A stretch of 12,765 bases of DNA, taken from Alphaproteobacteria bacterium (GTDB lineage: Bacteria; Pseudomonadota; Alphaproteobacteria; RF32; CAG-239). The stretch covers positions 1 to 12,765 of the forward strand of contig JAGDBT010000027.1 of assembly GCA_017958895.1 (NCBI GenBank), given 5' to 3'. Position 1 is the first letter of the stretch. Each line of letters starts with the position of its first letter. Below, piece after piece: positions 1 to 7,418 of the stretch. Under the pieces are notes generated by a model. That model had not been told where the DNA came from, ran no database searches, and saw nothing but the letters and a program-made list of their open reading frames with translations. A program made the position numbers and the translations under genes.

Positions 1-977
1 CCCACCATCTGATGAGGAGATTTGCACGAAGAAAGGTTCGGAATGTTTTCCGGATAATATTTTTCCAAATAATCAACCCAAGCCGGACAGCAAGAAGTGA
101 ACATCGGCATGTTGTCATTATTCGTAAAACGTTTAACAAATTCCGAAGCTTCTTCAATAATCGTTAAATCGGCACCAAAATTGGTATCAAACACTTTGGT
201 AAAGCCTAAACGACGCAGAGCCGCATAAATTTTTCCGGTCAAATTACTGCCGAATTCAAAACCGAATTCTTCACCCAAAGCCACACGAACTGCCGGAGCA
301 ATTTGTACAACCGTAATATTTTCCTTATCTGCCAATAAAGCCGAAACTTTTTGCGTATTGTCATAATCGGTTATAGCGCCGGTCGGACAATGCGCCGCAC
401 ACTGACCGCAGCGAACACACGGAGAATCAGCCAATTTGGTATCATTAGCACCGGTGATTTTGGTTACAAAACCACGATGTAAATAACTCAAAGCCCAAAC
501 ATTTTGCACATTCTGGCAGATATTTACGCAACGTCCGCAAACAATACACTTAGACGGGTCAAGAACAATCGCCCCTGAAGTATCATCTTTCAGCTCTTGT
601 GAAACCATTTTTATGATTTCGTTCTGATCTATGCCCATTTCAGCCGTCATTTCCTGTAATTCGCATTGACCGCTTCTGGAGCAGTTCAAACAGTCGTTCG
701 GGTGATTACTCAAAATCAGCTTCAAAACCATTTTTCTGATTTCTTTTAACTCCGCATCGGAGGTAACAACTTCCATGCCCTCGGAAACCGGAGTGCAACA
801 AGAACGCATAATGCGTCCGCCGACTTTTACGATACACATTCCGCAACCAGCACTCGGATCAACATCCGGATGTTTGCAAAGAGTCGGAATATTAATCTGA
901 ATTTTTCTGGCCGCATCCAAAATGCTTGTACCGGCCTCAACTTCAACTTCCATATTATCAATTTTTAACTTTACCAT
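1..977 (-). CDS. hydA: [FeFe] hydrogenase catalytic subunit HydA (partial, 3' end outside window)
   Basis: Catalytic subunit of a cytoplasmic NADH-linked [FeFe] hydrogenase that interconverts protons and H2 at the H-cluster. About 325 residues are visible, translated from the reverse complement. In order they show: an N-terminal [2Fe-2S] domain (Cys34, 45, 48 and 60 or 61); a His-Cys3 [4Fe-4S] site in HPNDCLNCSRSGQC (His92, Cys96, 99, 105); two [4Fe-4S] ferredoxin motifs (Cys144/147/150/154 and Cys187/190/193/197); and the start of the H-domain with the H-cluster motif TSCCPAW (Cys296, Cys297). The second and third H-cluster motifs would lie beyond position 1. The ATG at 977 has an AAGGAG at 986-991, inside the end of hydB, 5 bases after the hydB stop, so the two are probably translationally coupled. 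The domain set matches the multi-cluster HydA of trimeric HydABC enzymes. Family assignment is very secure; any C-terminal extra domain cannot be judged. Confidence 0.96.
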   Translation of the reverse strand, partial: MVKLKIDNMEVEVEAGTSILDAARKIQINIPTLCKHPDVDPSAGCGMCIVKVGGRIMRSCCTPVSEGMEVVTSDAELKEIRKMVLKLILSNHPNDCLNCSRSGQCELQEMTAEMGIDQNEIIKMVSQELKDDTSGAIVLDPSKCIVCGRCVNICQNVQNVWALSYLHRGFVTKITGANDTKLADSPCVRCGQCAAHCPTGAITDYDNTQKVSALLADKENITVVQIAPAVRVALGEEFGFEFGSNLTGKIYAALRRLGFTKVFDTNFGADLTIIEEASEFVKRFTNNDNMPMFTSCCPAWVDYLEKYYPENIPNLSSCKSPHQMV

Positions 978-982
978 GTTGA

Positions 983-2662
983 TTACTCCTTATCTTTGCC
1001 GTCAAGCAATTTGTTTGTGTATTCTTCTTCATAAAAGCGCAAGGTTGACAACACCGGATTTGGTGCTGTTTGACCTAAACCGCAAAGTGAAGCTTTTTGC
1101 ATGGCTACGGCGATTTTCTTTAAGAGTTCCAAATCTTTCTTTTTGCCGCGGCCGCGATTTATTTTATCTAACAGCAACAGCATTTGTTTTCCGCCTATTC
1201 TGCACGGAGCGCACTTGCCGCAAGATTCATCAACCGTAAAGTCCAAATAGAACTTGGCCAGCGATACCATGTCCGAAGAATCATCAATAACTATCATACC
1301 GCCGGAACCCATAATGGAACCGAGTTTCTTAAGCTCTTCATAGCAAACCGGCATATCCATATATTTGGCCGGAATAACACCGCCGGAAGGTCCGCCGGTT
1401 TGTACGGCTTTCAAAGTTTTGCCTGCCGGAACACCGCCGCCGATTTCATTAACGATTTCATTGATGGTTGTGCCCATCGGAACTTCAATCAATCCGGAAT
1501 GTTCAACCTGACCGGTCAAAGCAAACACCTTAGTACCTTTGGATGTTTCCGTACCGAAAGAAGCAAACCAATCAGCGCCTTTTAACAAAATTTTGGAAAC
1601 ATTTGCCAAAGTTTCAACATTGTTAACACACGAAGGTTTTTCCCACAAACCTTTATTCGTCGGATACGGCGGACGAGGACGCGGAGTACCTCTGGCACCC
1701 TCAATCGAGTGGATAAGTGCTGTTTCCTCACCGCAAACAAACGCGCCTGCACCCAAACGAATGTCAACATTAAACGAAAAACCGGTACCCATAATGTTAT
1801 TACCGAGCAACATTTTCTTTTTGCAAGCCTGAATGGCTTTTTGCAATCTTTCAACCGCCAACGGATATTCGGCTCTGACATAGAACCAACCTGATGTGGC
1901 ACCGATAGCATAAGCGGCTATCATCATACCTTCAATAACGGCATGCGGATCACCTTCCAAAATGGAACGATCCATATAAGCTCCCGGATCACCCTCATCG
2001 CCGTTGCAGATGATGAACTTTTCATCAACCGTTGGAACTTTGGCCGCCAATTCCCATTTCATACCGGTGGAAAATCCGCCGCCGCCTCTGCCGCGCAAAC
2101 CGGATTTTTTAATCTCTTCCACAACTTCTTGAGGCGTCATGGTTTTGAGAGCTTTTTCCAAAGCCAAATAGCCGCCTCTGGCCATGTATTCTTCAATATC
2201 TTCCGGATCAATATGACCGGCATTTTTCAATACCACTTTTTCCTGTTTGGTAAAGAACGGCAAATCAAGCGACAAAACAAACGGCTTTAATTCGTCTGCC
2301 AATACCATATCGCCTTTATTGTCCAATCCCGGAATAACGTATTTTTCCATAATATTGCGGGTAGCTTCGGCATCTACACGTTTGAACAAGATGTCTTTTT
2401 TGCCCTTAATCTCCACTCTGATAAGCGGTCCCTGAGCGCAAAGGCCCATACAACCGGTGGCTACAATACGCACCTTTTCGGTAAGTTTATTTTCTTCCAA
2501 AATTTCCTTAATCAGCGCAATTAAATCATCACTGCCGGAAGACTTGCAACCTGTTGAATGGCAACAATAAATATTGCATTCATATTTTTCAATTTCTGCC
2601 AGTTTGTTTGCCGCAATATTGTGGATATCAAACCTTTTCATAACTTCAGCAATATCAACCAT
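983..2662 (-). CDS. hydB: NADH-binding NuoF-like hydrogenase subunit HydB, short form
   Basis: Flavoprotein subunit that binds NAD(H) and FMN and passes electrons to HydA. The 559 residues show an N-terminal thioredoxin-like [2Fe-2S] domain (Cys34, 39, 71, 75, with an extra Cys33), the glycine-rich NADH/FMN segment GRGGGGFSTGMKW (191-203), NGDEGDPGAYMDR (220-232), GAGAFVCGEETAL (305-317), and a NuoF-type [4Fe-4S] site ESCGKCAPCRIG (Cys481, 484, 487) closed by Cys527. The protein ends about 30 residues after Cys527, so the C-terminal two-[4Fe-4S] ferredoxin domain that makes Thermotoga-type HydB over 600 residues is absent. The stop is clean and hydA follows with good spacing, so this is not an evident frameshift. 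The start at 2662 has GGAGG at 2670-2674, 7 bases upstream, inside the end of hydC. NuoF of complex I is an alternative family reading, but the N-terminal [2Fe-2S] domain and the adjacent hydA argue for HydB. Confidence 0.95.
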   Translation of the reverse strand: MVDIAEVMKRFDIHNIAANKLAEIEKYECNIYCCHSTGCKSSGSDDLIALIKEILEENKLTEKVRIVATGCMGLCAQGPLIRVEIKGKKDILFKRVDAEATRNIMEKYVIPGLDNKGDMVLADELKPFVLSLDLPFFTKQEKVVLKNAGHIDPEDIEEYMARGGYLALEKALKTMTPQEVVEEIKKSGLRGRGGGGFSTGMKWELAAKVPTVDEKFIICNGDEGDPGAYMDRSILEGDPHAVIEGMMIAAYAIGATSGWFYVRAEYPLAVERLQKAIQACKKKMLLGNNIMGTGFSFNVDIRLGAGAFVCGEETALIHSIEGARGTPRPRPPYPTNKGLWEKPSCVNNVETLANVSKILLKGADWFASFGTETSKGTKVFALTGQVEHSGLIEVPMGTTINEIVNEIGGGVPAGKTLKAVQTGGPSGGVIPAKYMDMPVCYEELKKLGSIMGSGGMIVIDDSSDMVSLAKFYLDFTVDESCGKCAPCRIGGKQMLLLLDKINRGRGKKKDLELLKKIAVAMQKASLCGLGQTAPNPVLSTLRFYEEEYTNKLLDGKDKE

Positions 2663-2664
2663 GT

Positions 2665-3141
2665 TTAAGCCTCCTTAAATACTTCGCGCCATTCATTCAA
2701 AATTGCCGGCACCTGTTCAGGTGTCATGCGGCCGTAGGTTTTGCCGTTTACCACGCAAACCGGAGCCAAACCGCAACAACCGACGCAACGTACGCATTGC
2801 AAATGGAAAAGTCCGTCAGGAGTGCTCTCACCCTCTTTGATATTCAGTTCGGATTTGAATTTTTCCAAGACCTTGTCATTGCCTTTCAAATAGCAAGCCG
2901 TACCGGTGCAAACGGAAATAACCGCCTTTCCCGGAGCTACCAGCTTAAAGAAATTATAAAATGTCAAAACTTCATAAATACGCGCCAACGGAACGTTCAT
3001 GGTTTGAGCAAGATCGGTGGCGTCTTTCCAATCAACATAGCCTTTCACGCCCTGAACTTCGTGCAAAGCCATAATGAGAGAACCGCGTTTTTTACGCCAT
3101 TTTTCACCAACCTGGCAACCCAGACAAGTCTCATTCTCCAT
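2665..3141 (-). CDS. hydC: NuoE-like [2Fe-2S] hydrogenase subunit HydC
   Basis: Small thioredoxin-fold [2Fe-2S] subunit of the HydABC hydrogenase, homologous to NuoE of complex I; it docks on HydB and takes part in NADH-linked electron transfer. The 158 residues are normal for the family. The cluster ligands are visible as Cys78-x4-Cys83 (CTGTAC) and Cys119-x3-Cys123 within RCVGCCGLAP. The N-terminal helical region, including the stretch before GYVDW (35-39), is typical. Extra cysteines occur at 6 and 9 (CLGC), 116 and 122. It is the first gene of the operon, with hydB starting 2 bases after its stop. The ATG at 3141 is preceded by a TAGGAG-type ribosome binding site, and a sigma-70-like promoter lies about 40 bases further upstream. 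Confidence 0.94.
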   Translation of the reverse strand: MENETCLGCQVGEKWRKKRGSLIMALHEVQGVKGYVDWKDATDLAQTMNVPLARIYEVLTFYNFFKLVAPGKAVISVCTGTACYLKGNDKVLEKFKSELNIKEGESTPDGLFHLQCVRCVGCCGLAPVCVVNGKTYGRMTPEQVPAILNEWREVFKEA

Positions 3142-3179
3142 AGTAATCTCCTAAAATTAAAGTTCAAAATTCTGCCCGC

Positions 3180-3207
3180 ATTATAGAAGTTTTTTTTGAC
3201 TTTGCAA
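3180..3207 (-). promoter_or_regulatory. Promoter of the hydCBA operon
   Basis: On the minus strand a -35-like TTGCAA (3202-3207) and a perfect -10 TATAAT (3180-3185) are separated by 16 bases. This would give an untranslated leader of about 30 nt in front of hydC. A 16-base perfect AT palindrome (3219-3234) lies just upstream and could act as an UP element or operator. Prediction by eye only. Confidence 0.6.
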
Positions 3208-3302
3208 TTGATTTTATCATATTTTTAAAAATATTTTTAATAACACTTTGGTATATGATTTTTTAATACTTATAATCAATATGTTAGACCTATCTTCAGC
3301 AA

Positions 3303-3330
3303 CAAAAAAACACGCCTGTAACAGCGTGTT
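3303..3330 (-). terminator. Rho-independent terminator of the flavodoxin gene
   Basis: Read on the minus strand, the arm AACACGC (3330-3324), an 8-base loop and the arm GCGTGTT (3315-3309) form a perfect 7-bp stem that runs into a T tract (3310-3304). It lies 36 bases past the stop codon of the flavodoxin gene, and it also insulates the hydCBA promoter from upstream transcription. Confidence 0.85.
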
Positions 3331-3366
3331 AGTGCAAGAAAAAAACAAATAATTGTTCTTTAGGGC

Positions 3367-3927
3367 TTATAACTGCTCTTCAGCCCAGTTTTTTAACTCG
3401 TCTACAGACACATCAGCCGCAAAACGTCTGCCTCCCGACACCTTGGCGCCCGGAGCGCATTTTTGCAAATTCTCTCCGGAATGACCTATACTGCTGCTAC
3501 CGGAAGTTGCAAACGGGATAACCGTTTTGCCTGCAAAATCATAACTTTCCATAAAAGTATCAACAATTGTAGGTTCACGATACCACCAAATCGGAAAGCC
3601 GACAAACACTACCTCATAGCGCTCCATATCCTCAACTTTTGAAACAATAGCCGGTCGAGAAGTCAAATCATTCATCTCCACTGAACTGCGACTTTTCTTG
3701 TTACGCCAATCCAAATCAGCCTCTGTATAAGGTTGCTCCGGTTTAATCTCAAATAAATCCGCATCAATCGCCTTTGCCAATTTTGCGGCAACCCCGGCTG
3801 TTGTTCCGGTCGCACTGAAATATGCCACCAATACTTTCTTATTCATTATTTTACCCTCCTCTGCTCTGACTTCAAAACTCGTCAGTAACATTAACAAACT
3901 TAAAACGGCAGAAATTATCTTTTTCAT
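3367..3927 (-). CDS. Flavodoxin-like FMN protein with an N-terminal signal peptide (dual start possible)
   Basis: Predicted FMN-binding electron-transfer or oxidoreductase protein of the flavodoxin family, resembling the Flavodoxin_4 group. The 186-residue product starts with a Sec-type signal (MKKII, then a hydrophobic stretch to about residue 18, with likely cleavage after VRA at 20-22). The flavodoxin fold follows: VLVAYFSATGTTAGVAAKLA (32-51) has the phosphate-binding loop, and FPIWWYREPT and the FATSGSSSIGHSG stretch are the later flavin-contacting loops. The outer ATG (3927) has AGGAG at 3935-3939, 7 bases upstream. A second ATG at 3846 (residue 28) has its own AGGAGG 8 bases upstream, and starting there would give a cytoplasmic flavodoxin of 159 residues. 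The gene has its own terminator and a 79-base gap from the upstream glycosyltransferase gene. The fold is secure; partner and location are unknown. Confidence 0.88.
   Translation of the reverse strand: MKKIISAVLSLLMLLTSFEVRAEEGKIMNKKVLVAYFSATGTTAGVAAKLAKAIDADLFEIKPEQPYTEADLDWRNKKSRSSVEMNDLTSRPAIVSKVEDMERYEVVFVGFPIWWYREPTIVDTFMESYDFAGKTVIPFATSGSSSIGHSGENLQKCAPGAKVSGGRRFAADVSVDELKNWAEEQL
3855..3860 (-). promoter_or_regulatory. Internal Shine-Dalgarno site in the flavodoxin gene
   Basis: AGGAGG on the minus strand, 8 bases before the in-frame ATG at 3844-3846. In the long reading frame these bases encode Glu-Glu-Gly just after the predicted signal peptidase site. It is as good as the upstream site, so initiation here is plausible and would yield a form without the signal peptide. 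Confidence 0.5.
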
Positions 3928-4006
3928 TTTTCGCTCCTCAATACAGAACTATTTTAACTCTCAAAATGTATTTAAGAAAACTGTTTTTGAAAGTTATGCA
4001 GAATTT

Positions 4007-5467
4007 TCAGTTTTTCTTTTTAATCCAAATATCCTCGGATACTTGCTCGTAATCCGCCAATTTTTCATATCTTAACGTATGTTTTTCAGCCTTATCTTTC
4101 AGTTGCGGAATATCAGGAAATTTATTTGCAAGTTCGGTTACCGATTTTTCATCTATATCACAATCCGCATCCACAACAATAATGTCGATTTTGCCATCTT
4201 TAACCATCTCATTTACATCATAGTCTGCTACAGGATTATAAAGAGCATCATGTAAAAATTCTACCGAAGGATACATCCAATAATAACTCAGACGAGGACT
4301 GTATATCCCGCTGAACATATAGAGTGATTTTTTATTCTCACTGTCAGTTTTTCTGATATATGACCAAGTATTATCGTAAATTTCTTCTTCTTTCGAATAA
4401 ACACCCGCCACAATATGAAAAACCGACCATACAACAAATGCTGTCATAAAAATCTTGTTGTTTTTAATCAATTCACTAACGAACGGAGCGCAAAACAGTG
4501 CCGCATAGACAACCAAAAATACGCAATAACGAGCGTAAGAAGGATAATATAAACGTTGCATAAAATCAAAAACCAGCAATAATCCGATTGTGGCAGTATA
4601 TATGTTCATCTGCTTGTTTTTCAAATAGAAAAATGACGCATACAAGCTTAACAGCAGAATATCTGCATAAAGCAACAAAGAAATATCTGATTTCGAAGAT
4701 GAATAAAAATGTAAAACAGCAGAAAGCTTGGCATTAAACGACCAATTATCCCGCCAATAAATTTCCCATATGTCCAGATGGAAAAAACAGCAAACTATAA
4801 CGGCAATTATAATAAGCGGTATAACGGCGGCCAAACAGAAGTCCTTCAATTTCTCGGGATGACGGTATATAAAATATATAACCGGAAATACCAAGGGCAG
4901 AATTTGCAAAACTATGCTTTGTAAAAACAAAAATGACAATAAGAAAAGTAACGAAGATACCTGTAAATATTTATAGCGACTGTCTTCAAAATATCGCAAA
5001 AGATAATATAATCCGGCAAAAAAACAAGTCCGCATATAAGTATCGGGTTTAACATAATACAAGGCACTCCAAGCCGTAATTCCCCAAAAAAACAGACACA
5101 CAAACAGCAGTGCCACCGTTTTGCCGCCCAAATAACGTTTAACCGATAAATAAAGAAACCATCCGGCAAGCAAAGAAAATATAAAGCTTACTACTCTGGC
5201 TGTCATAATCGTGAAAATCGTATCATGCGGCATAACAGAGATGAACGGAGCCCATAAATACCACATCAGAGGATGATGATGTTCAAAAAAATCACGATAA
5301 GGCACATCTCCGGAGCTTATAAAAAAAGCGGCCCTTAAATGTTCTATATCGTCATATATCAAGTGAGAGCCGGTGAATAGTGAATAAATAACCAAAAATA
5401 AATTTGCCGCAATCAGAAAACATAATAACAGTTGTGTTTTGTTGAAACCCGATAAACCGCTATTCAT
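4007..5467 (-). CDS. GT-C-type integral membrane glycosyltransferase-like protein
   Basis: Probable polyprenyl-phosphate-sugar-dependent glycosyltransferase of the GT-C fold (GT39/GT83/ArnT-like), acting at the outer face of the inner membrane. The 486 residues (numbered here from the TTG one codon upstream of the chosen ATG) begin with a membrane helix. An extracytoplasmic loop follows with an acidic motif YDDIEH (Asp40, Asp41, Glu43) and the typical GDVPYRDFFEHHHP (54-67). Many hydrophobic segments run to about residue 350, and a soluble C-terminal domain of about 120 residues ends the protein. I chose the ATG at 5467 because AGGAGG (5474-5479) is 6 bases away; the TTG at 5470 would leave only 3. 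The start overlaps the stop of the upstream C_GCAxxG_C_C gene, suggesting translational coupling. Donor and acceptor sugars cannot be read from the sequence. No capsule or LPS genes lie beside it. No convincing terminator follows. Confidence 0.72.
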   Translation of the reverse strand: MNSGLSGFNKTQLLLCFLIAANLFLVIYSLFTGSHLIYDDIEHLRAAFFISSGDVPYRDFFEHHHPLMWYLWAPFISVMPHDTIFTIMTARVVSFIFSLLAGWFLYLSVKRYLGGKTVALLFVCLFFWGITAWSALYYVKPDTYMRTCFFAGLYYLLRYFEDSRYKYLQVSSLLFLLSFLFLQSIVLQILPLVFPVIYFIYRHPEKLKDFCLAAVIPLIIIAVIVCCFFHLDIWEIYWRDNWSFNAKLSAVLHFYSSSKSDISLLLYADILLLSLYASFFYLKNKQMNIYTATIGLLLVFDFMQRLYYPSYARYCVFLVVYAALFCAPFVSELIKNNKIFMTAFVVWSVFHIVAGVYSKEEEIYDNTWSYIRKTDSENKKSLYMFSGIYSPRLSYYWMYPSVEFLHDALYNPVADYDVNEMVKDGKIDIIVVDADCDIDEKSVTELANKFPDIPQLKDKAEKHTLRYEKLADYEQVSEDIWIKKKN

Positions 5468-5846
5468 CAACGGCCTCCTCTAAAAGTTCAACGGCATGCG
5501 CCACGCACTCCGAACAACTGCTTAAAACTTTTCCGTTATTTATCCCCTTTAACATACAACATCTGGTAGCACCTTTTTCTGCCGCAAATCTATCCATAAT
5601 TCGGCGCATTTTTTTAAGACTTTCAGTCGGAGATTTACAGAGAAGTCCCAAAACCATACCGGCTCCGATTAATGCACCGCACGTTCCCTCGGTATTCCCC
5701 ATTCCCATGGCAAATGAGTTACCCAAATTCTTGGCTGTTTCCTCAGCAATTCCGCATTTATCACAATACGCACAAATCACAGCTTGCGCACAATTATATT
5801 TGCCGCTGTTCTTCTTTTCCAAAGCTATGTTTTGCCTTTTTTCCAT
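5460..5846 (-). CDS. C_GCAxxG_C_C family redox-type protein
   Basis: Small cysteine-rich protein of 128 residues matching the C_GCAxxG_C_C family, whose members are thought to bind metal or act in redox reactions but whose general function is not established. Visible signature elements are GKYNCAQAV (Cys19), GTCGALIGAG (Cys56), CC at 96-97, and a C-terminal CSECV (Cys111, Cys114) followed by an Ala-Val-Leu-rich helix. No signal peptide or membrane segment is seen, so it is probably cytoplasmic. The ATG at 5846 lacks a good ribosome binding site: an AAGGAC lies about 17 bases upstream, which is too far. The gene starts only 27 bases beyond the trigger factor terminator. Its 3' end overlaps the glycosyltransferase start. 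Confidence 0.8.
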   Translation of the reverse strand: MEKRQNIALEKKNSGKYNCAQAVICAYCDKCGIAEETAKNLGNSFAMGMGNTEGTCGALIGAGMVLGLLCKSPTESLKKMRRIMDRFAAEKGATRCCMLKGINNGKVLSSCSECVAHAVELLEEAVDE

Positions 5847-5873
5847 ATTGTTTAACTTTTAAGTCCTTAAAAC

Positions 5874-5907
5874 AAAAAAACGCCGCAAGAATTTGGGGCG
5901 CTTTTTT
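5874..5907 (-). terminator. Rho-independent terminator of tig
   Basis: On the minus strand a GCGCC/GGCGT stem (one G-T pair), extended by A-T pairs, encloses a 12-base loop and ends in seven T residues. It begins 12 bases past the trigger factor stop. Its A/T symmetry means it could also work in the plus direction. The downstream C_GCAxxG_C_C gene starts 27 bases after it. Confidence 0.8.
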
Positions 5908-5918
5908 GTTTTTGATTA

Positions 5919-7286
5919 TTAAGCCGATTTCTTGGTTGTCTTTGCAGACTTCTTGGCTTTTTTCTCAATTTCCGAAAAGTCATACAACTCTGCCACGGAA
6001 ATCTCCGTATCGGTCATTTTGGCTTTGCTTAAGATATAATCAACGATTTTTTCTTCATAAGCCGGAGCTTTCAAAGCTTCAACCGCCTCTTTATTTCTCA
6101 AATAGTAGTCAAATACCATTTTTTCCTGTCCCGGATATTTTCTGGCTTCGTTCATAATTGCCTTGTTAATATCCTCGGCGCTTAAAGTGATTTTGGCATC
6201 CGCTCCCACTTCAGAAAGCAACAAACCTAATTTAACTCTGCGGAAAGCAATATCTTTATATTCGGCCAAAATATCCTTTTCATCACGATTTTTCTCGCTC
6301 TCATCAAGCATATTTTTAGCTTTGGCATTTTTAAACTGCTTTTCAATAGCCGCATATTCGGCATCAACCAGTTTTTGCGGAATTTCAAAACTATATTCCT
6401 TGTCCAACGCATCCAATAAATCGCGTTTGATTTTTACTCTGGCCGTAGAATTATAATCTTCACTGATACGTGCTTCAACTTTAGACTTTAAGTCAGCAAG
6501 ATCTTTAGCTCCCATAGCTTTAGCCAGTTCATCATTGATTTCCGACTTTTTATAAGAGCGAAGTTCTTTAATTTCCGTAACGAACAAAGCTTCCTTACCC
6601 GCCAAATTTTTAGCGTGATAATTCTCCGGAAAAGTGGTTTTAACATCAACCGTTTCACCGGCTTTATGACCGATAAGCTGATCTTCATATCCCGGAATAA
6701 AGGAATTGGAACCGAGTTCCAACGGATATCCCTTACCTTTTCCGCCTTCAAATTCCTTACCTTCGATAGAGCCGACAAAATCGATAACTGCCACATCGCC
6801 TTTTTTAGCGGCTCTGTCTTCGGCAACCTTTTCGGTTTCGCGACGTGATTCGGCCATATATTTCAAGGCTTTTTCAACTTCTTCAGCCGGAACTTTGGCT
6901 ACATATTTTTTCAATGAAAGTTTGGAAAAATCCCCCAACTTAATTTCCGGCATAATTTCTACTTCCATTGTAAATTCTATATCTTTTCCGTCTTCAAATT
7001 TCTCAATTTTAACATCCGGAGTAACAGCCGGACGAAGTTTGTTATCATCAATAACTTTGTTGGTCGCATTACGAATCATATCATCCAACACTTCACCCAA
7101 TACAGAGTGACGATATTTTTGTTCAATCATGGCCTTTGGTGCTTTTCCGGCTCTGAAGCCCGGCATTTTAACATTTTTAGCCACTTCGGCCAATTTTTTA
7201 TCCATAGCAGCCGCAAAATCAGCAGCTTCAATGGTAACGGTATATTTTTTGTTCAAACCTTTGGTTTTATTTTCTTTTACTTTCAT
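5919..7286 (-). CDS. tig: Trigger factor (ribosome-associated chaperone and peptidyl-prolyl isomerase)
   Basis: Binds the ribosome at the polypeptide exit tunnel and shields nascent chains. The 455 residues show the ribosome-binding signature GFRAGKAP (43-50) in the N-terminal domain and an FKBP-type isomerase domain at about 160-240 (VIDFVGSIEGKEF, LGSNSFIPGYEDQL). The helical C-terminal chaperone domain ends in a lysine-rich tail. The stretch EARKYPGQE and the following YEEKIVDYI resemble alphaproteobacterial Tig. I chose the ATG at 7286, which begins MKVKENKTKG as the family does; a TTG ten codons upstream reads into non-homologous residues. The ribosome binding site is weak (AGAGA). tRNA-Leu ends 31 bases upstream on the same strand with no terminator between them, so co-transcription is likely. 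Confidence 0.97.
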   Translation of the reverse strand: MKVKENKTKGLNKKYTVTIEAADFAAAMDKKLAEVAKNVKMPGFRAGKAPKAMIEQKYRHSVLGEVLDDMIRNATNKVIDDNKLRPAVTPDVKIEKFEDGKDIEFTMEVEIMPEIKLGDFSKLSLKKYVAKVPAEEVEKALKYMAESRRETEKVAEDRAAKKGDVAVIDFVGSIEGKEFEGGKGKGYPLELGSNSFIPGYEDQLIGHKAGETVDVKTTFPENYHAKNLAGKEALFVTEIKELRSYKKSEINDELAKAMGAKDLADLKSKVEARISEDYNSTARVKIKRDLLDALDKEYSFEIPQKLVDAEYAAIEKQFKNAKAKNMLDESEKNRDEKDILAEYKDIAFRRVKLGLLLSEVGADAKITLSAEDINKAIMNEARKYPGQEKMVFDYYLRNKEAVEALKAPAYEEKIVDYILSKAKMTDTEISVAELYDFSEIEKKAKKSAKTTKKSA

Positions 7287-7317
7287 TTCAATTTCTCTGC
7301 CTAAATTAACAAACAAT

Positions 7318-7402
7318 TGGTGCGGATAAAGAGACTCGAACTCTTATGCCTTGCGGCACCAGATCCTAAGTCTGGCGTGTCTACCAGTTTCACCATATCC
7401 GC
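7318..7402 (-). tRNA. tRNA-Leu (UAG anticodon), CCA encoded
   Basis: Read on the minus strand, the acceptor arm GCGGATA (7402-7396) pairs with TATCCGC (7328-7322). The anticodon stem CCAGA/TCTGG encloses the loop CTTAGGA with anticodon TAG at 7368-7366. A long variable arm (TGCCGCAAGGCA) marks a class II tRNA, and the T arm is AAGAG-TTCGAGT-CTCTT. Discriminator A and an encoded CCA end at 7318. It reads CUA and other CUN leucine codons. Confidence 0.97.
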
Positions 7403-7418
7403 ATCCGATACGAGCCGA

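Noticed and set aside
922..2435. Several plus-strand open frames opposite hydA and hydB
   Set aside because: They are antisense shadows of well-conserved genes, with no plausible protein features.
3208..3220. FNR-like dyad TTGAT-TTT-ATCAT near the hydCBA promoter
   Set aside because: The spacer is 3 rather than 4 bases and one arm has a mismatch, so it does not fit the TTGAT-N4-ATCAA consensus; AT-rich sequence gives such matches easily.
3976..4015. Inverted repeat GAAAACTG/CAGTTTTT spanning the glycosyltransferase stop, a possible terminator
   Set aside because: The stem is only 7 bp and A/T-rich, with a 24-base loop and a poor T tract in the gene's direction; not convincing.
7287..7316. 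TTG start extending trigger factor by ten codons
   Set aside because: The added residues do not resemble the family N-terminus, and MKVKENKTKG at the ATG 7286 does.
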